Positions 56,024 through 64,000 of a DNA stretch of 64,000 nt are shown piece by piece. The stretch's first letter is position 1, and every line of letters starts with the position of its first letter. This DNA comes from Limnohabitans sp. WS1 (GTDB lineage: Bacteria; Pseudomonadota; Gammaproteobacteria; Burkholderiales; Burkholderiaceae_C), in the NCBI RefSeq assembly GCF_003063265.1, contig NZ_NERU01000005.1, forward strand, positions 62,001 through 126,000. The letters are read 5' to 3'. Position numbers and translations under genes: made by a program. The notes beneath the pieces are model-generated. The model was given only the letters and a program-made list of their open reading frames with translations, did no database searches and was not told the DNA's origin.

Positions 56024-57127
56024 TCAGACAGACCGCACATTCAAGACGTCCAGTGCAGCACGCAAGGCTGGGCCCATTCTCATCGGCCGCTCGGCCAGAT
56101 TGGGGAAGGGCACGGGGGCTTGCTGCAGGTGGTGTTGGATGGCTTGCACCATGGCCTGGACATCGTTGATCGGGGTGAACAGCACCAGATCTTCCCAGTC
56201 GGCGTGCTGGCCCTGATCGGTGGCGGCTTCAGAAATGACACGCGCACCCAAAGACAGGCATTCACAAATGCGCGTACTTTCCAGCAAGGCGTTTTCGTAA
56301 TAGTGAATATTGACCACCACCCGGGCTTGGCGCATGGCCTGCCACAGGTCTTGGCCATACAAACTGCGCTCGGCCCGCACCACAAAATGTTCGCCCAGCA
56401 CTTTGAGAAAGGCTTGTCTTCTTTTGTTTTTCAGATCGCCGTAAAACAGCACATCGCATGTGCTTGAGGCTTCAGAGCCGGTCCACGTGCTTGCATCTGC
56501 GGCTCCTGGGTAATGGGCGACTGGCGACAAGGGCACATGAAAAAGCAGGTCGGCTGGCAGACCTTGTTGGATCAAAAACTCGATGTTGCGTGTTGAATAG
56601 TCAAAAACGGCCAGCGAGTTGTAAAGCACATTCAGATACTCGGGGGTGAACCAGCGGGGATGAACGGATTGCTCCATCTGAAAAACGATGCGCTTTTCGC
56701 CCGGCGGCAAACGGGCAAACATTTGGGGGCAAATCACCAGATAGAGGTCTTCGTCAAAGTCCTCGGACATGTCGAATTGAATGCGCACCTCCAAGCCCAA
56801 AGCCGCTGCATGGGTTTGCAAGGCATGGGCCACAAATGTGGTTGGGCGTGTGCAGACGATGATCAGGGTGCGCACATCACCCAAGGCCTTGTGTTCAATG
56901 AGATGTCGGCGGCGCACTGGCCAATCGTTTTGAGCGGATGGCGCAGGGTTTTGCCAAGCCAAGCGCAGCCAGGCCCGAAAGGCAGGGTGAAAGTCACCCG
57001 TCGGTGGGCAGACCCAGCTTTTGAACAAGGGACGCGGGGCCAATTGGGCATCAAAGACCAGCGATTTCAACCAGGCACGGGGTTTGCCATTGGCATGAAA
57101 ACCAATTTTTTTGAACAGATGGGCCAT
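56024..57127 (-). CDS. Glycosyltransferase-like (GT-B fold) protein
   Basis: 367 residues. The C-terminal half looks like a GT-B nucleotide-sugar domain: CDVLFYGDLKNKRRQAFLKVLGEHF, then VVNIHYYENALLESTRICECLSLGARVISE with the conserved Glu-x7-Glu pattern (given here as NALLESTRICECLSLG). The N-terminal half is family-poor. No membrane segment. Acceptor and donor are unknown. It stands alone between the repeat copy and the photolyase gene, on the same strand as the latter with 121 bp between. Confidence 0.7.
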   Translation of the reverse strand: MAHLFKKIGFHANGKPRAWLKSLVFDAQLAPRPLFKSWVCPPTGDFHPAFRAWLRLAWQNPAPSAQNDWPVRRRHLIEHKALGDVRTLIIVCTRPTTFVAHALQTHAAALGLEVRIQFDMSEDFDEDLYLVICPQMFARLPPGEKRIVFQMEQSVHPRWFTPEYLNVLYNSLAVFDYSTRNIEFLIQQGLPADLLFHVPLSPVAHYPGAADASTWTGSEASSTCDVLFYGDLKNKRRQAFLKVLGEHFVVRAERSLYGQDLWQAMRQARVVVNIHYYENALLESTRICECLSLGARVISEAATDQGQHADWEDLVLFTPINDVQAMVQAIQHHLQQAPVPFPNLAERPMRMGPALRAALDVLNVRSV

Positions 57128-57248
57128 GTTGGGATGTCAGCTGACGCACACAAAGAGCCTTGCATTGTCACCAGAAACGCGAGGGACACATTCTTGTGCG
57201 CTCCGGTTTCGTGCAGACCATGCGTTGAAGGACTGTGGCAAGGGTCAG

Positions 57249-58787
57249 TTACACCTGATCCAACCCCGTTCGCACAGCCTCAGCCTGCAGCCCGATTTGT
57301 GTCTTGTCCTCAGAGCTCATCTTGCCCACATGCTTGACCATGAGTGCCGTGCGCGGGTTGCCTGCAAAGTCGCTCTCGTGCCGGATCAGGAAATCCCAAT
57401 ACAAGGTGGTCATGGGGCAGGCGCTGGGGCCGGTGCGCACTTCGGGCTGGTAGCGACAGCCTTTGCAGTAGTTGCTCATGCGGCTGATGTACTGGCCGCT
57501 GGCCACATAGGGTTTGCTGGTGAAGCGCCCGCCGTTGGCGTGCAGGGCCATGCCCAAGGTGTTGGGCGTCTCCACCCATTCGACCGCGTCCACGTACATG
57601 GCGCGGTACCAGGCGCTTACCTTCTGGGGTGACAAGCCCGCCAGCACCGCAAACTGTCCAGTCACCATGAGGCGTTGGATGTGGTGGGCATAACCGTGTT
57701 GAAGCGTTTGGCCAATGGTCGCTTGCATGCAGGCCATGTGGGTCTCACCCGTCCAGTACCACTTGGGCAGGTTGCGGGTGTGGCCGTAGTGGTTGGCCTC
57801 AGCCATGTGCGGCATGTCCAACCAATACACACCGCGAATGAACTCGCGCCAGCCCAGCACCTGGCGGATGAAGCCCTCGACACTCGCCAGCGGCAAGCCG
57901 CGTGCGTGGTAGGCCTGCTCGGCCGCCGCAATCACCTCACGCGGGTTGAGCAGGTGCAGGTTCAGGCTGCTGCCCACCAGCGCGTGCCAGCCAAAGGGCA
58001 GCGTGGTCCACATGGCGTCTTGCCAGGCGCCAAAGTTTTCCAGGCGTTGGTCGATGAAATGCTGCAGCGCCACCAGCGCGTCTTCTCGGGTGACAGGCCA
58101 AGCAAAGTGGTCCAGCGTGCCTGGGTGCTGGGCAAAGCGTGTTTGCACCAAGGCGATCACGTCTTGCGTCACGCGGTCAGGTGCAAAGCGGGCGGGCGGG
58201 GGCACGGTGCCCGGGCCTTTGGCACCAAAGCCTTTGCGGTTCTCGGCATCAAAATTCCATTGCCCGCCAATCGGCTCTTTACCCTCCATCAGGATGCCGT
58301 GGCGTTTGCGCATCTCGCGGTAAAAGAACTCCATGCGCAGCTCTTTCTTGTCGCCAGCCCATTTGGCAAACTCGGCGCGGCTGCACAAAAAGTGTGTGTC
58401 GCCCACCCAGCGCAACAGGGTTTGGGCCTGCGCTGCGGCGTCTTCGATCAGCCGCTCCATGCGCCAGGCCCCGGTTTCCATCACCACCAGCGCTTGGGGC
58501 GGGTCGGTGCGCAAGGCATGGGCCAAGCGGCTGGCAAAGTCCGGGGGCAGCTCGGTGTCGTCCACCTTCATATAGGTGAAGGGCCAGCGGCGGCGGTGCG
58601 CTTCGATGGCAAAGTGCCGCATGCCCGACAAAAAAATGGCGATCCGGGCTTGGTGGTTCCAGACTTCACCCGCTTCGCTGTCGGCCTCGATCATCAACAA
58701 CCGGTCTTGGGCGGGGTCAAAGTCTGCCAAGGCCGGGTTGTCCCAGCCCAGCTGGTCGCCCAAAACCAAAATCAGGTGACGTGTCAT
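57249..58787 (-). CDS. FeS-type bacterial cryptochrome/photolyase (PhrB-like)
   Basis: 512 residues from the ATG at 58787; a start nine codons earlier is possible. The N-terminal HLILVLGDQLGWDNPAL is typical of the cryptochrome/photolyase-related (FeS-BCP) family. The C-terminal FAD domain holds WREFIRGVYW and LPKWYWTGET. Four Cys residues that would hold a [4Fe-4S] cluster are visible: one in HMACMQATIG, two in NYCKGCRY and one in SACPMT. Relatives repair (6-4) photoproducts or sense blue light. It follows DUF2256 by 41 bp on the same strand and is back to back with a stress-type operon. Confidence 0.93.
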   Translation of the reverse strand: MTRHLILVLGDQLGWDNPALADFDPAQDRLLMIEADSEAGEVWNHQARIAIFLSGMRHFAIEAHRRRWPFTYMKVDDTELPPDFASRLAHALRTDPPQALVVMETGAWRMERLIEDAAAQAQTLLRWVGDTHFLCSRAEFAKWAGDKKELRMEFFYREMRKRHGILMEGKEPIGGQWNFDAENRKGFGAKGPGTVPPPARFAPDRVTQDVIALVQTRFAQHPGTLDHFAWPVTREDALVALQHFIDQRLENFGAWQDAMWTTLPFGWHALVGSSLNLHLLNPREVIAAAEQAYHARGLPLASVEGFIRQVLGWREFIRGVYWLDMPHMAEANHYGHTRNLPKWYWTGETHMACMQATIGQTLQHGYAHHIQRLMVTGQFAVLAGLSPQKVSAWYRAMYVDAVEWVETPNTLGMALHANGGRFTSKPYVASGQYISRMSNYCKGCRYQPEVRTGPSACPMTTLYWDFLIRHESDFAGNPRTALMVKHVGKMSSEDKTQIGLQAEAVRTGLDQV

Positions 58788-58828
58788 GCCTTGTCTTTCG
58801 TGGGTGGGGGACATTCAGGATGGGGAGC

Positions 58829-58999
58829 TCAGGTACTGGCTGCCTTAGACTTGTCGGCTCTGCAACGGTCACTGCAGTACAACACGCTGTCCCAGTTCTT
58901 GGCCCAGCTTTTGCGCCAGCTCATGGCCCGGCCACAAACGGCGCAAGGTTTTTGCGGCAAATCCTGTTTGTTCCCCTTAAAACCCGAGGGTTTGGGCAT
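58829..58999 (-). CDS. DUF2256 domain protein
   Basis: 56 residues from the ATG at 58999, with GGAG six bases upstream. KPCAVCGRAMSWRKSWAKNW and VLYCSDRCR form the Cys-rich DUF2256 motif, probably a small zinc finger (shown here as KPCAVCGRAMSWRK). These proteins are frequently beside cryptochrome/photolyase genes. Function unknown. It should be cotranscribed with the photolyase and is divergent from the peroxidase operon. Confidence 0.9.
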   Translation of the reverse strand: MPKPSGFKGNKQDLPQKPCAVCGRAMSWRKSWAKNWDSVLYCSDRCRADKSKAAST

Positions 59000-59085
59000 G
59001 TTCGTCTCCAATCAAAAAGGGCTGGCGTGACAATGAGAGCAAACAAGTTTAAACTGATCAGTCACAAAATGAATTTTGAAGTGCA

Positions 59086-59692
59086 AATGAACCACTCATG
59101 GGTAAAACAATGGGGTCCCAGCCTGCTTTTGGCCTTGGTGGCTGCCGTGCTGGGCTTGGGACTCGAGTCTGCGCAAGCCAACCCGCAAAAGGCTGGAAAC
59201 GCTGTGGCCTGCCCCACCCTCCTCAATCACACATTTGACCGCCTGCAAGACGAAAAGCCCCAATCGCTGTGCCAATACGCAGGCAAAGTGGTGCTGGTGG
59301 TCAACACCGCCAGTTTTTGCGGTTTCACATCCCAGTACAAAGGCCTGGAAGCCCTGAACACCCAGTACAAAGACCAGGGTTTGGTGGTGCTCGGCTTTCC
59401 ATCGAACGACTTTTCGCAGGAAAAAGGCAGCAACAAAGACATTGCCGCCTTTTGCGAAAGCACTTTTGGCGTGAAGTTTCCGATGTTCACCAAAACCCAG
59501 GTCACGGGCGATGGCGCGGCCCCCTTGTTCAAACAGCTGACCGCACAAACCGGCCAAAAGCCGCGCTGGAACTTTCACAAATACCTGATCGGCCGCGACG
59601 GCAAGGTCATTGACCAGTACAGCAGCATGACCGGACCCGAAAGCAAGACCCTGTTGTCGGCCATCGACAAAGCCCTGAAAGCCCAGCCATGA
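59086..59692 (+). CDS. Glutathione peroxidase family protein with signal peptide
   Basis: 202 residues from the ATG at 59086 (GAAG upstream); an ATG at 59068 would add six residues. A hydrophobic signal (about 11-30, ending ESAQA) suggests export. Peroxidatic Cys78 is in NTASFCGFTSQY; GFPSNDFSQEKG and PRWNFHKYLIG supply the family's Gln/Trp/Asn region. Cys, not selenocysteine, so it probably uses thioredoxin-type reductants. It reduces peroxides, including lipid peroxides. The stop overlaps the next start by 4 nt, so it opens the operon. Confidence 0.92.
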
Positions 59693-61032
59693 GCATGACA
59701 AGCAAGCCGCGCATGAAACTGGCCATCGTGGGTTCGGGCATTTCCGGCTTGGCCGTGGCCCACACCCTGAAAGACCATGCCGACATCACCGTGTTCGAGG
59801 CGGGTGACTACTTTGGCGGCCACACCCACACGGTCGACATCACACTGCCCACACCCCAGGGCCCGGTCACGCACGGCGTGGACACCGGCTTTTTGGTGTT
59901 CAACGAACGCACCTACCCCAACCTGATCAACCTGTTTGCCGAGCTTCAGGTGGAGACCGCGCCGTCCGACATGTCGTTCTCGGTCAAAGTGCCGGGGGCT
60001 CTGAATGGCAAAACCCTGGAGTGGAGCGGCACCGACCTGAACAGCGTGTTCGCGCAGCGCGGCAACCTGGTCAATCCACGGTTTTGGCGCATGTTGGCGG
60101 ACGTGATGCGTTTCAACGCCCTGTGCACCCGCATCGCCAAAGAGCAGCGCGAAAAAGAGCTGCAGCAGCCCCTGTCCGACTTTTTGCGCACGCACCAATT
60201 CAGCGAGCCGTTTCGCGACTGGTATTTCCTGCCCATGCTGGGCTGCATCTGGAGTTGCCCAACCGACCAGATGCTGCAGTTCCCTGTGGCGACCATGATC
60301 CGGTTTTGCCACAACCATGGCTTGATCCAGGTGACGAATCGCCCGCAGTGGTTCAGCGTGGTGGGCGGTGCCCGAAACTACGTCGAGAAAATTCTGGCGG
60401 GGGTGCACGACAAACGCCTGAACACCCCGGTGCGCCTGATCGAGCGCGATGCACAAGGCGTGCGCATCATCACCGACGGCCATGCCGAGCGCTTTGACCA
60501 AGTCGTCATCGCCACCCACACCGACCAGGCGCTGGGCATGCTGCGCGAGCCCAACACGTATGAGCGCAGCTTGCTGGGGGCCATACGCTACCAGGACAAC
60601 CGCGCCGTGCTGCACACCGACGCCAGTGTGCTGCCCGCCAACCCCAAGACCTGGGCCGCGTGGAACTACGAACGCGCCGCCAGCAGCGAGCGCGAGTCCT
60701 CGCGCGTGTGCCTGCATTACCTGCTCAACCGCTTGCAACGCATCCCGTTTGCGCAGCCTGTGGTCGTGTCGCTCAACCCCTTGCACGACATCGACCCGGC
60801 CACCATCGTGGGCGAATACGACTACGCCCACCCGGTGTTTGACCTGGCCGCCATCGAGGCGCAAAAGCGTTTGCCCTTGCTGCAAGGCCAGCAACACACC
60901 TGGTATGCCGGAGCCTGGACATGTTATGGCTTCCACGAAGACGGCCTGAAATCGGGCCTGCAAGTGGGCCGCGCCCTGCTCAAACTCATCCACGAACAGG
61001 CCAGCCCTGTTCAGGACCGACTGGCCGCATGA
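59689..61032 (+). CDS. FAD-dependent amine-oxidase-like protein
   Basis: 447 residues. The dinucleotide loop GSGISGLAVAHTL is at the N-terminus, followed by VFEAGDYFGGHTHTVDI and the FAD-contacting GVDTGFLVFNERTYPNL. The C-terminal AGAWTCYGFHEDGLKSG completes the flavin site. It matches the amine-oxidase-like gene found with DUF1365 and a CFA-synthase-like gene in photo-oxidative stress clusters (RSP_1087 of Rhodobacter sphaeroides). A role in modifying unsaturated fatty acids is likely. ATGA overlaps both neighbours. Confidence 0.92.
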   Translation: MSMTSKPRMKLAIVGSGISGLAVAHTLKDHADITVFEAGDYFGGHTHTVDITLPTPQGPVTHGVDTGFLVFNERTYPNLINLFAELQVETAPSDMSFSVKVPGALNGKTLEWSGTDLNSVFAQRGNLVNPRFWRMLADVMRFNALCTRIAKEQREKELQQPLSDFLRTHQFSEPFRDWYFLPMLGCIWSCPTDQMLQFPVATMIRFCHNHGLIQVTNRPQWFSVVGGARNYVEKILAGVHDKRLNTPVRLIERDAQGVRIITDGHAERFDQVVIATHTDQALGMLREPNTYERSLLGAIRYQDNRAVLHTDASVLPANPKTWAAWNYERAASSERESSRVCLHYLLNRLQRIPFAQPVVVSLNPLHDIDPATIVGEYDYAHPVFDLAAIEAQKRLPLLQGQQHTWYAGAWTCYGFHEDGLKSGLQVGRALLKLIHEQASPVQDRLAA

Positions 61033-61820
61033 CACCCACCCCGGTCATTGCCCACACCGCGCTCATCGGCTGGGGCCAGGTGCGCCACACGCGCCACCGC
61101 CCAGCGCACCACGCCTTCGCCTACCCCACCGCGTTTTTGATGCTGCCCATGCGCAGCGTGCAAGCAGGGGTGTGCCGCACCGATCTGGCCATCAACCGCA
61201 GCGCCTGGTTTGCCTTTCACGATGCCGACCACGGCGATGGTCGCCCGGCCGAGACGGGCGGTGCCCTGGCTTGGCTCGATGCTTTGCTGCAGCGCGAAGG
61301 CATAGAGGACGCCAAGGGCGAGGTCTGGCTGCAGGCTTTCCCCCGCGTGCTGGGCCATGCCTTCAAGCCCGTGAGCTTTTGGTATGCGCACCGCGCCGAT
61401 GGCAGCCTGGCCGCCATCGTGGCCGAGGTGAACAACACCTTTGGCGAGCGCCACTGCTACCTGCTGCCCGAGCCGCAATACGGCCAAACCCTGCTGGCCC
61501 ACAAGGTGTTCCACGTCTCGCCCTTTTGTGATGTGCAAGGCGAGTACCGCTTTCGATTCATGCGCACGCAACACAACGGGCAAGACCGCATCGTGGCGCG
61601 TGTGGACCATGGCGACGCCGACGGCCCCTTGATCGACACCAGCTGGAGCGGCGCGCTCGAGCCCGCGACGGCAGCCGCGCTGCGCCGCGTGATGTGGCGC
61701 TTTCCGCTGCTGACGTTTGGCGTGGTGGCCCGCATCCACTGGCATGCGCTCTTGCTGTGGCTGAAAAAAGTACCGTTTTGGCGCAAGCCCGAACCGCCCC
61801 GCGATTTTGTGACCCGATGA
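61029..61820 (+). CDS. DUF1365 family protein
   Basis: 263 residues from the ATG at 61029. RHTRHRPAHHAFAYP, FPRVLGHAFKPVSFWYAH, EVNNTFGERHCYLLP and KVFHVSPF are DUF1365 hallmarks. The role is unknown; it always travels with the amine-oxidase-like and CFA-synthase-like genes. One probable membrane segment lies near the C-terminus (WRFPLLTFGVVARIHWHALLLWL, given here as LLTFGVVARIHWHALLLW). Both ends overlap neighbours by 4 nt. Confidence 0.92.
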   Translation: MTPTPVIAHTALIGWGQVRHTRHRPAHHAFAYPTAFLMLPMRSVQAGVCRTDLAINRSAWFAFHDADHGDGRPAETGGALAWLDALLQREGIEDAKGEVWLQAFPRVLGHAFKPVSFWYAHRADGSLAAIVAEVNNTFGERHCYLLPEPQYGQTLLAHKVFHVSPFCDVQGEYRFRFMRTQHNGQDRIVARVDHGDADGPLIDTSWSGALEPATAAALRRVMWRFPLLTFGVVARIHWHALLLWLKKVPFWRKPEPPRDFVTR

Positions 61821-63091
61821 ACACTGGACCCCACCGGATGCCGACCTCCATGAAGACTGCTGACCACGCCCAAGCCTTGGGCAGCCGCGCCACCACCATT
61901 GCGCACGCCAGCTTGCCCAAAGCCGCAGCGCGTTTGCTGAGCCTCTTGACCCGCCTGAAAATCGGCACGCTCACGGTGCATGCACCCGACGGCAACCTTC
62001 AGGTCTTTGGCACACACGAGGCCCCTTTTGCGGCCCTGCACATCCATCGCTGGGACATGTGCGCCGAGGTGCTCAAGTCGGGCGACATTGGTTTTGCCGA
62101 AGGCTATATGGCGGGCGACTGGACCACGCCCGATCTGGCCGCCCTGCTGCGCTTGACCATTGCCAACCGCGACCACATCGAAAGCGCGATTTATGGCCAC
62201 TGGCTGGGGCGTTTGTTTTACCGCATCAAGCACCTGCTCAACCGCAACAACCGCAGCAATAGCCGCAAAAACATCCACGCCCATTACGACTTGGGCAATG
62301 CTTTTTATGAGTTGTGGCTGGACGGCACGATGAACTACTCGTCGGCCTGGTTTGAAGGCGACCACACAAAGGACATGGCCGAGGCCCAAAAAGCCAAGGT
62401 GCGCCGCGCCCTGCGCATGGTCAACGCCAAGCCGGGCGATCGTGTGCTGGAGATCGGCTGCGGCTGGGGCGCATTGGCCGAGGCGGCCACGACCGAGTTT
62501 GGCTCGCACATCACCGGCGTGACCTTGTCCACCGAGCAGCTGGCTTTTGCCAACGCCCGCATGCAATCGCATGGCGTGCAGGCACGCGCTGATTTGCGCC
62601 TGCAAGACTACCGCGACATCAACGACGGCCCTTACGACGCGGTCTGCTCCATCGAGATGATCGAGGCCGTGGGCCAGGAATACTGGCCCACCTACTTTCA
62701 GACCATCAGCCGCATGCTCAAGCCTGGTGGCCGTGCCTGCGTTCAAAGCATCACGATCGACGACCGCTTTTTTGAGCGCTACTTGCAATCGACCGATTTC
62801 ATCCAGCAGTACATTTTTCCGGGTGGCTGTTTGCCCAGCCCGAGCGAATTTCGCAAACAAGCACAAGCGGCCGGCCTGCAGGTGGTCGACGAGCTGAACT
62901 TCGGCCCCGACTACGCCGAGACCTTGCGCCGTTGGCGCGAAAGCTTCATGGCGCAGCTTGACGTTGTCCGGACGCTGAAATTTGACGACCGATTCATTCG
63001 CCTGTGGTCCTTTTATCTGGCCTATTGCGAGGCCGCGTTCGATGAGGCCAACATCGACGTCGTGCAATTCACTTTGGCCAAACCCGGCTGA
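61817..63091 (+). CDS. Cyclopropane-fatty-acyl-phospholipid synthase-like methyltransferase
   Basis: 424 residues from the ATG at 61817. The SAM-binding loop VLEIGCGWG is at 210-218, with HAHYDLGNAFYELWLDGTMNYSSAWF before it (the CFA landmark YDLGNAFYELWLD) and IEMIEAVGQEYWP after it. CFA-family enzymes methylate double bonds of membrane lipids; in this gene neighbourhood they are linked to methylated or furan fatty acids. The frame is open upstream into the DUF1365 gene, but the family sequence begins here. Confidence 0.93.
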   Translation: MNTGPHRMPTSMKTADHAQALGSRATTIAHASLPKAAARLLSLLTRLKIGTLTVHAPDGNLQVFGTHEAPFAALHIHRWDMCAEVLKSGDIGFAEGYMAGDWTTPDLAALLRLTIANRDHIESAIYGHWLGRLFYRIKHLLNRNNRSNSRKNIHAHYDLGNAFYELWLDGTMNYSSAWFEGDHTKDMAEAQKAKVRRALRMVNAKPGDRVLEIGCGWGALAEAATTEFGSHITGVTLSTEQLAFANARMQSHGVQARADLRLQDYRDINDGPYDAVCSIEMIEAVGQEYWPTYFQTISRMLKPGGRACVQSITIDDRFFERYLQSTDFIQQYIFPGGCLPSPSEFRKQAQAAGLQVVDELNFGPDYAETLRRWRESFMAQLDVVRTLKFDDRFIRLWSFYLAYCEAAFDEANIDVVQFTLAKPG

Positions 63092-63096
63092 AACCC

Positions 63097-63711
63097 ATGC
63101 TCAACCCACCCCAAACAACACAAGGCCTCCGCTTGCGCCGTCGCACTTTGCAGGGCTGTTTGTGTCTGTTGCTGCCCGGTGTGTGGTGGGGCACTGCGCA
63201 ATCGCAGGTCAGCGGTGTGTCCAGCCCCAACGCCGCTTACAGCCGCCCTGAAGTGGCCGCCCTCAAAGGGGTGGTGCCCACAGCACCGGTGCGTTTGCGG
63301 GTGTGGGGGTTCGAGGTGTACGACGCGCGGTTGTGGACACCAGCCGGGTTCCGACACGGACAAGCTCTGCAGTTTCCGTTTGCGCTGGAGTTGCAATACC
63401 TGCGCAAGCTCGAAGGCGCAGCCATTGCCAGCCGTTCGATTGACGAGATGCGCCGCATCGGGAGCTTCAGCGATGCACAAGCGCAAACCTGGCTCGCGGC
63501 CATGCGCGAACTGTTTCCCAACGTTTCAGCGGGTGAACGCATCACGGGTGTGAATTTGCCGGGTGAAGGGGCCGAGTTTTGGGTCAATGGCCAACGCGTG
63601 GGCCTGGTGAAAGACCCGGCTTTTGCGCGTTTGTTTTTTGGCATATGGCTGGATGAGCGCACGTCCGAGCCGAAGATGCGCAACCAGTTGCTGCAAGGTT
63701 TGTCGCCATGA
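63097..63711 (+). CDS. Chalcone-isomerase-like exported protein
   Basis: 204 residues. A twin-arginine-like or Sec signal (RLRRRTLQGCLCLLLPGVW) is followed by a chalcone-isomerase-like domain (RLRVWGFEVYDARLWTP, ALELQYLRKLEGAAIA, GERITGVNLPGEGAEFW). Bacterial members of this fold may bind fatty acids; enzyme activity is not established. It starts 5 bp after the methyltransferase and overlaps the MFS gene by 4 nt. Confidence 0.87.
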   Translation: MLNPPQTTQGLRLRRRTLQGCLCLLLPGVWWGTAQSQVSGVSSPNAAYSRPEVAALKGVVPTAPVRLRVWGFEVYDARLWTPAGFRHGQALQFPFALELQYLRKLEGAAIASRSIDEMRRIGSFSDAQAQTWLAAMRELFPNVSAGERITGVNLPGEGAEFWVNGQRVGLVKDPAFARLFFGIWLDERTSEPKMRNQLLQGLSP

Positions 63712-64000
63712 GCGCTCCCTTGACTTTGGCACCGTCGGCCGGGCCGCGCCAGGCCTCGGCCGCTTATGGTTTGCTGGGCTTGCCCTTGGCCTTTGTGGCC
63801 TTGCCGGTGTATGTGCATTTGCCCAATGTGTACGCCCAGCAATACGGCGTGACACTGGCGGCTTTGGGCGCGGTGCTCTTGCTCAGCCGCAGCGTGGATG
63901 CGGTGGTGGACCCGTGGCTTGGGCGTTGGGGCGACCGGCTGTACCGCCACTCGTGGCAGGCCGTGTGGCTGGCGGCGGTGGTGTTGGCCTTGGCCGTGGC
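63708..64000 (+). CDS. MFS (GPH-type) transporter, N-terminal part
   Basis: 97 codons run off the window. LLGLPLAFVALPVYVHLPNVYA is the first membrane segment (given in part, LPLAFVALPVYVHLPN). LLLSRSVDAVVDPWLGRWGDR is the MelB/GPH-type loop between segments 2 and 3 (shown as SRSVDAVVDPWLGRWGDR). An MFS gene belongs to the same cluster in Rhodobacter (RSP_1089). The start overlaps the previous stop as ATGA. The substrate is unknown. Confidence 0.88.
   Translation, partial: MSAPLTLAPSAGPRQASAAYGLLGLPLAFVALPVYVHLPNVYAQQYGVTLAALGAVLLLSRSVDAVVDPWLGRWGDRLYRHSWQAVWLAAVVLALAV

Noticed and set aside
59012..59085. An RpoE/ChrR-type promoter before the peroxidase operon, based on TGATCA at about 59055.
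   Set aside because: No matching -10 element lies at a suitable distance on either strand; a 6-bp match alone is not evidence.
1..64000. tRNA or rRNA genes, integrases, or phage genes.
   Set aside because: I looked through the intergenic stretches and saw no tRNA arm patterns, rRNA stretches or mobile-element enzymes.

Overview
The window reads as a piece of chromosome from a betaproteobacterium of the order Burkholderiales, most like the Comamonadaceae (for example Limnohabitans-type freshwater bacteria). This rests on the kinds of genes present (RBBP9-type hydrolase between parA and parB, yhdP divergent from glnE, fused IorAB, MinCDE) and on protein wording, not on a database search. Nothing points to a prophage, plasmid or CRISPR locus. 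Most of the window is ordinary core genome, with a few accessory elements.

Layout. 1-10.5 kb, minus strand: two tandem hybrid histidine kinases, parB, a hydrolase, parA, two LysE-type exporters, then rsmG-mnmG. This is a chromosome segregation region: two perfect and two imperfect parS sites lie at 6.7-9.0 kb, three of them inside rsmG or mnmG. An array of ten 76-80 bp repeat units with transposon-like ends sits between the exporters and rsmG. 10.7-16.3 kb: glutamate-type dehydrogenase, an Lrp/AsnC regulator and a 1178-residue indolepyruvate ferredoxin oxidoreductase. 16.3-18.2 kb: minCDE. 18.2-24.2 kb: a copper-handling block (copZ, copA, Spy-like, small membrane proteins) and a DUF535 gene, bracketed by two inverted copies of a 198-bp module with three perfect DnaA boxes each. 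One copy is next to a very AT-rich tract, which makes it a candidate replication origin or origin-like element. 24.4-34.4 kb, minus strand: class II aldolase, YkgJ protein, MltA, then a chain of four genes joined by 4-nt overlaps (yhdP, PAS histidine kinase, FixJ-type regulator, NlpC/P60 lipoprotein). 34.4-52 kb, plus strand: glnE, three paralogous TonB-dependent receptors, an RND pump pair and a phosphoethanolamine-transferase-like protein. 52-57 kb: an atypical SDR, DUF6671, an SbtA-type permease with a divergent LysR regulator, and a glycosyltransferase-like gene. 57.2-64 kb: an FeS-type cryptochrome/photolyase and DUF2256 on the minus strand, divergent from a tight operon (glutathione peroxidase, FAD amine-oxidase-like, DUF1365, cyclopropane-fatty-acid-synthase-like, chalcone-isomerase-like, MFS) that runs off the end.

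How it fits together. ParA/ParB/parS and MinCDE are origin segregation and division-site systems, and the mirrored DnaA-box modules lie about 10-15 kb from the parS cluster. That arrangement is the most interesting part of the window. The last 7 kb resembles the singlet-oxygen and photo-oxidative stress gene set known from the RpoE-ChrR regulon of Rhodobacter sphaeroides: light-dependent DNA repair, peroxide removal and lipid modification. The same repeat family (paired REP-like palindromes inside 23-bp inverted ends) occurs at three places and appears to be a nonautonomous mobile element.
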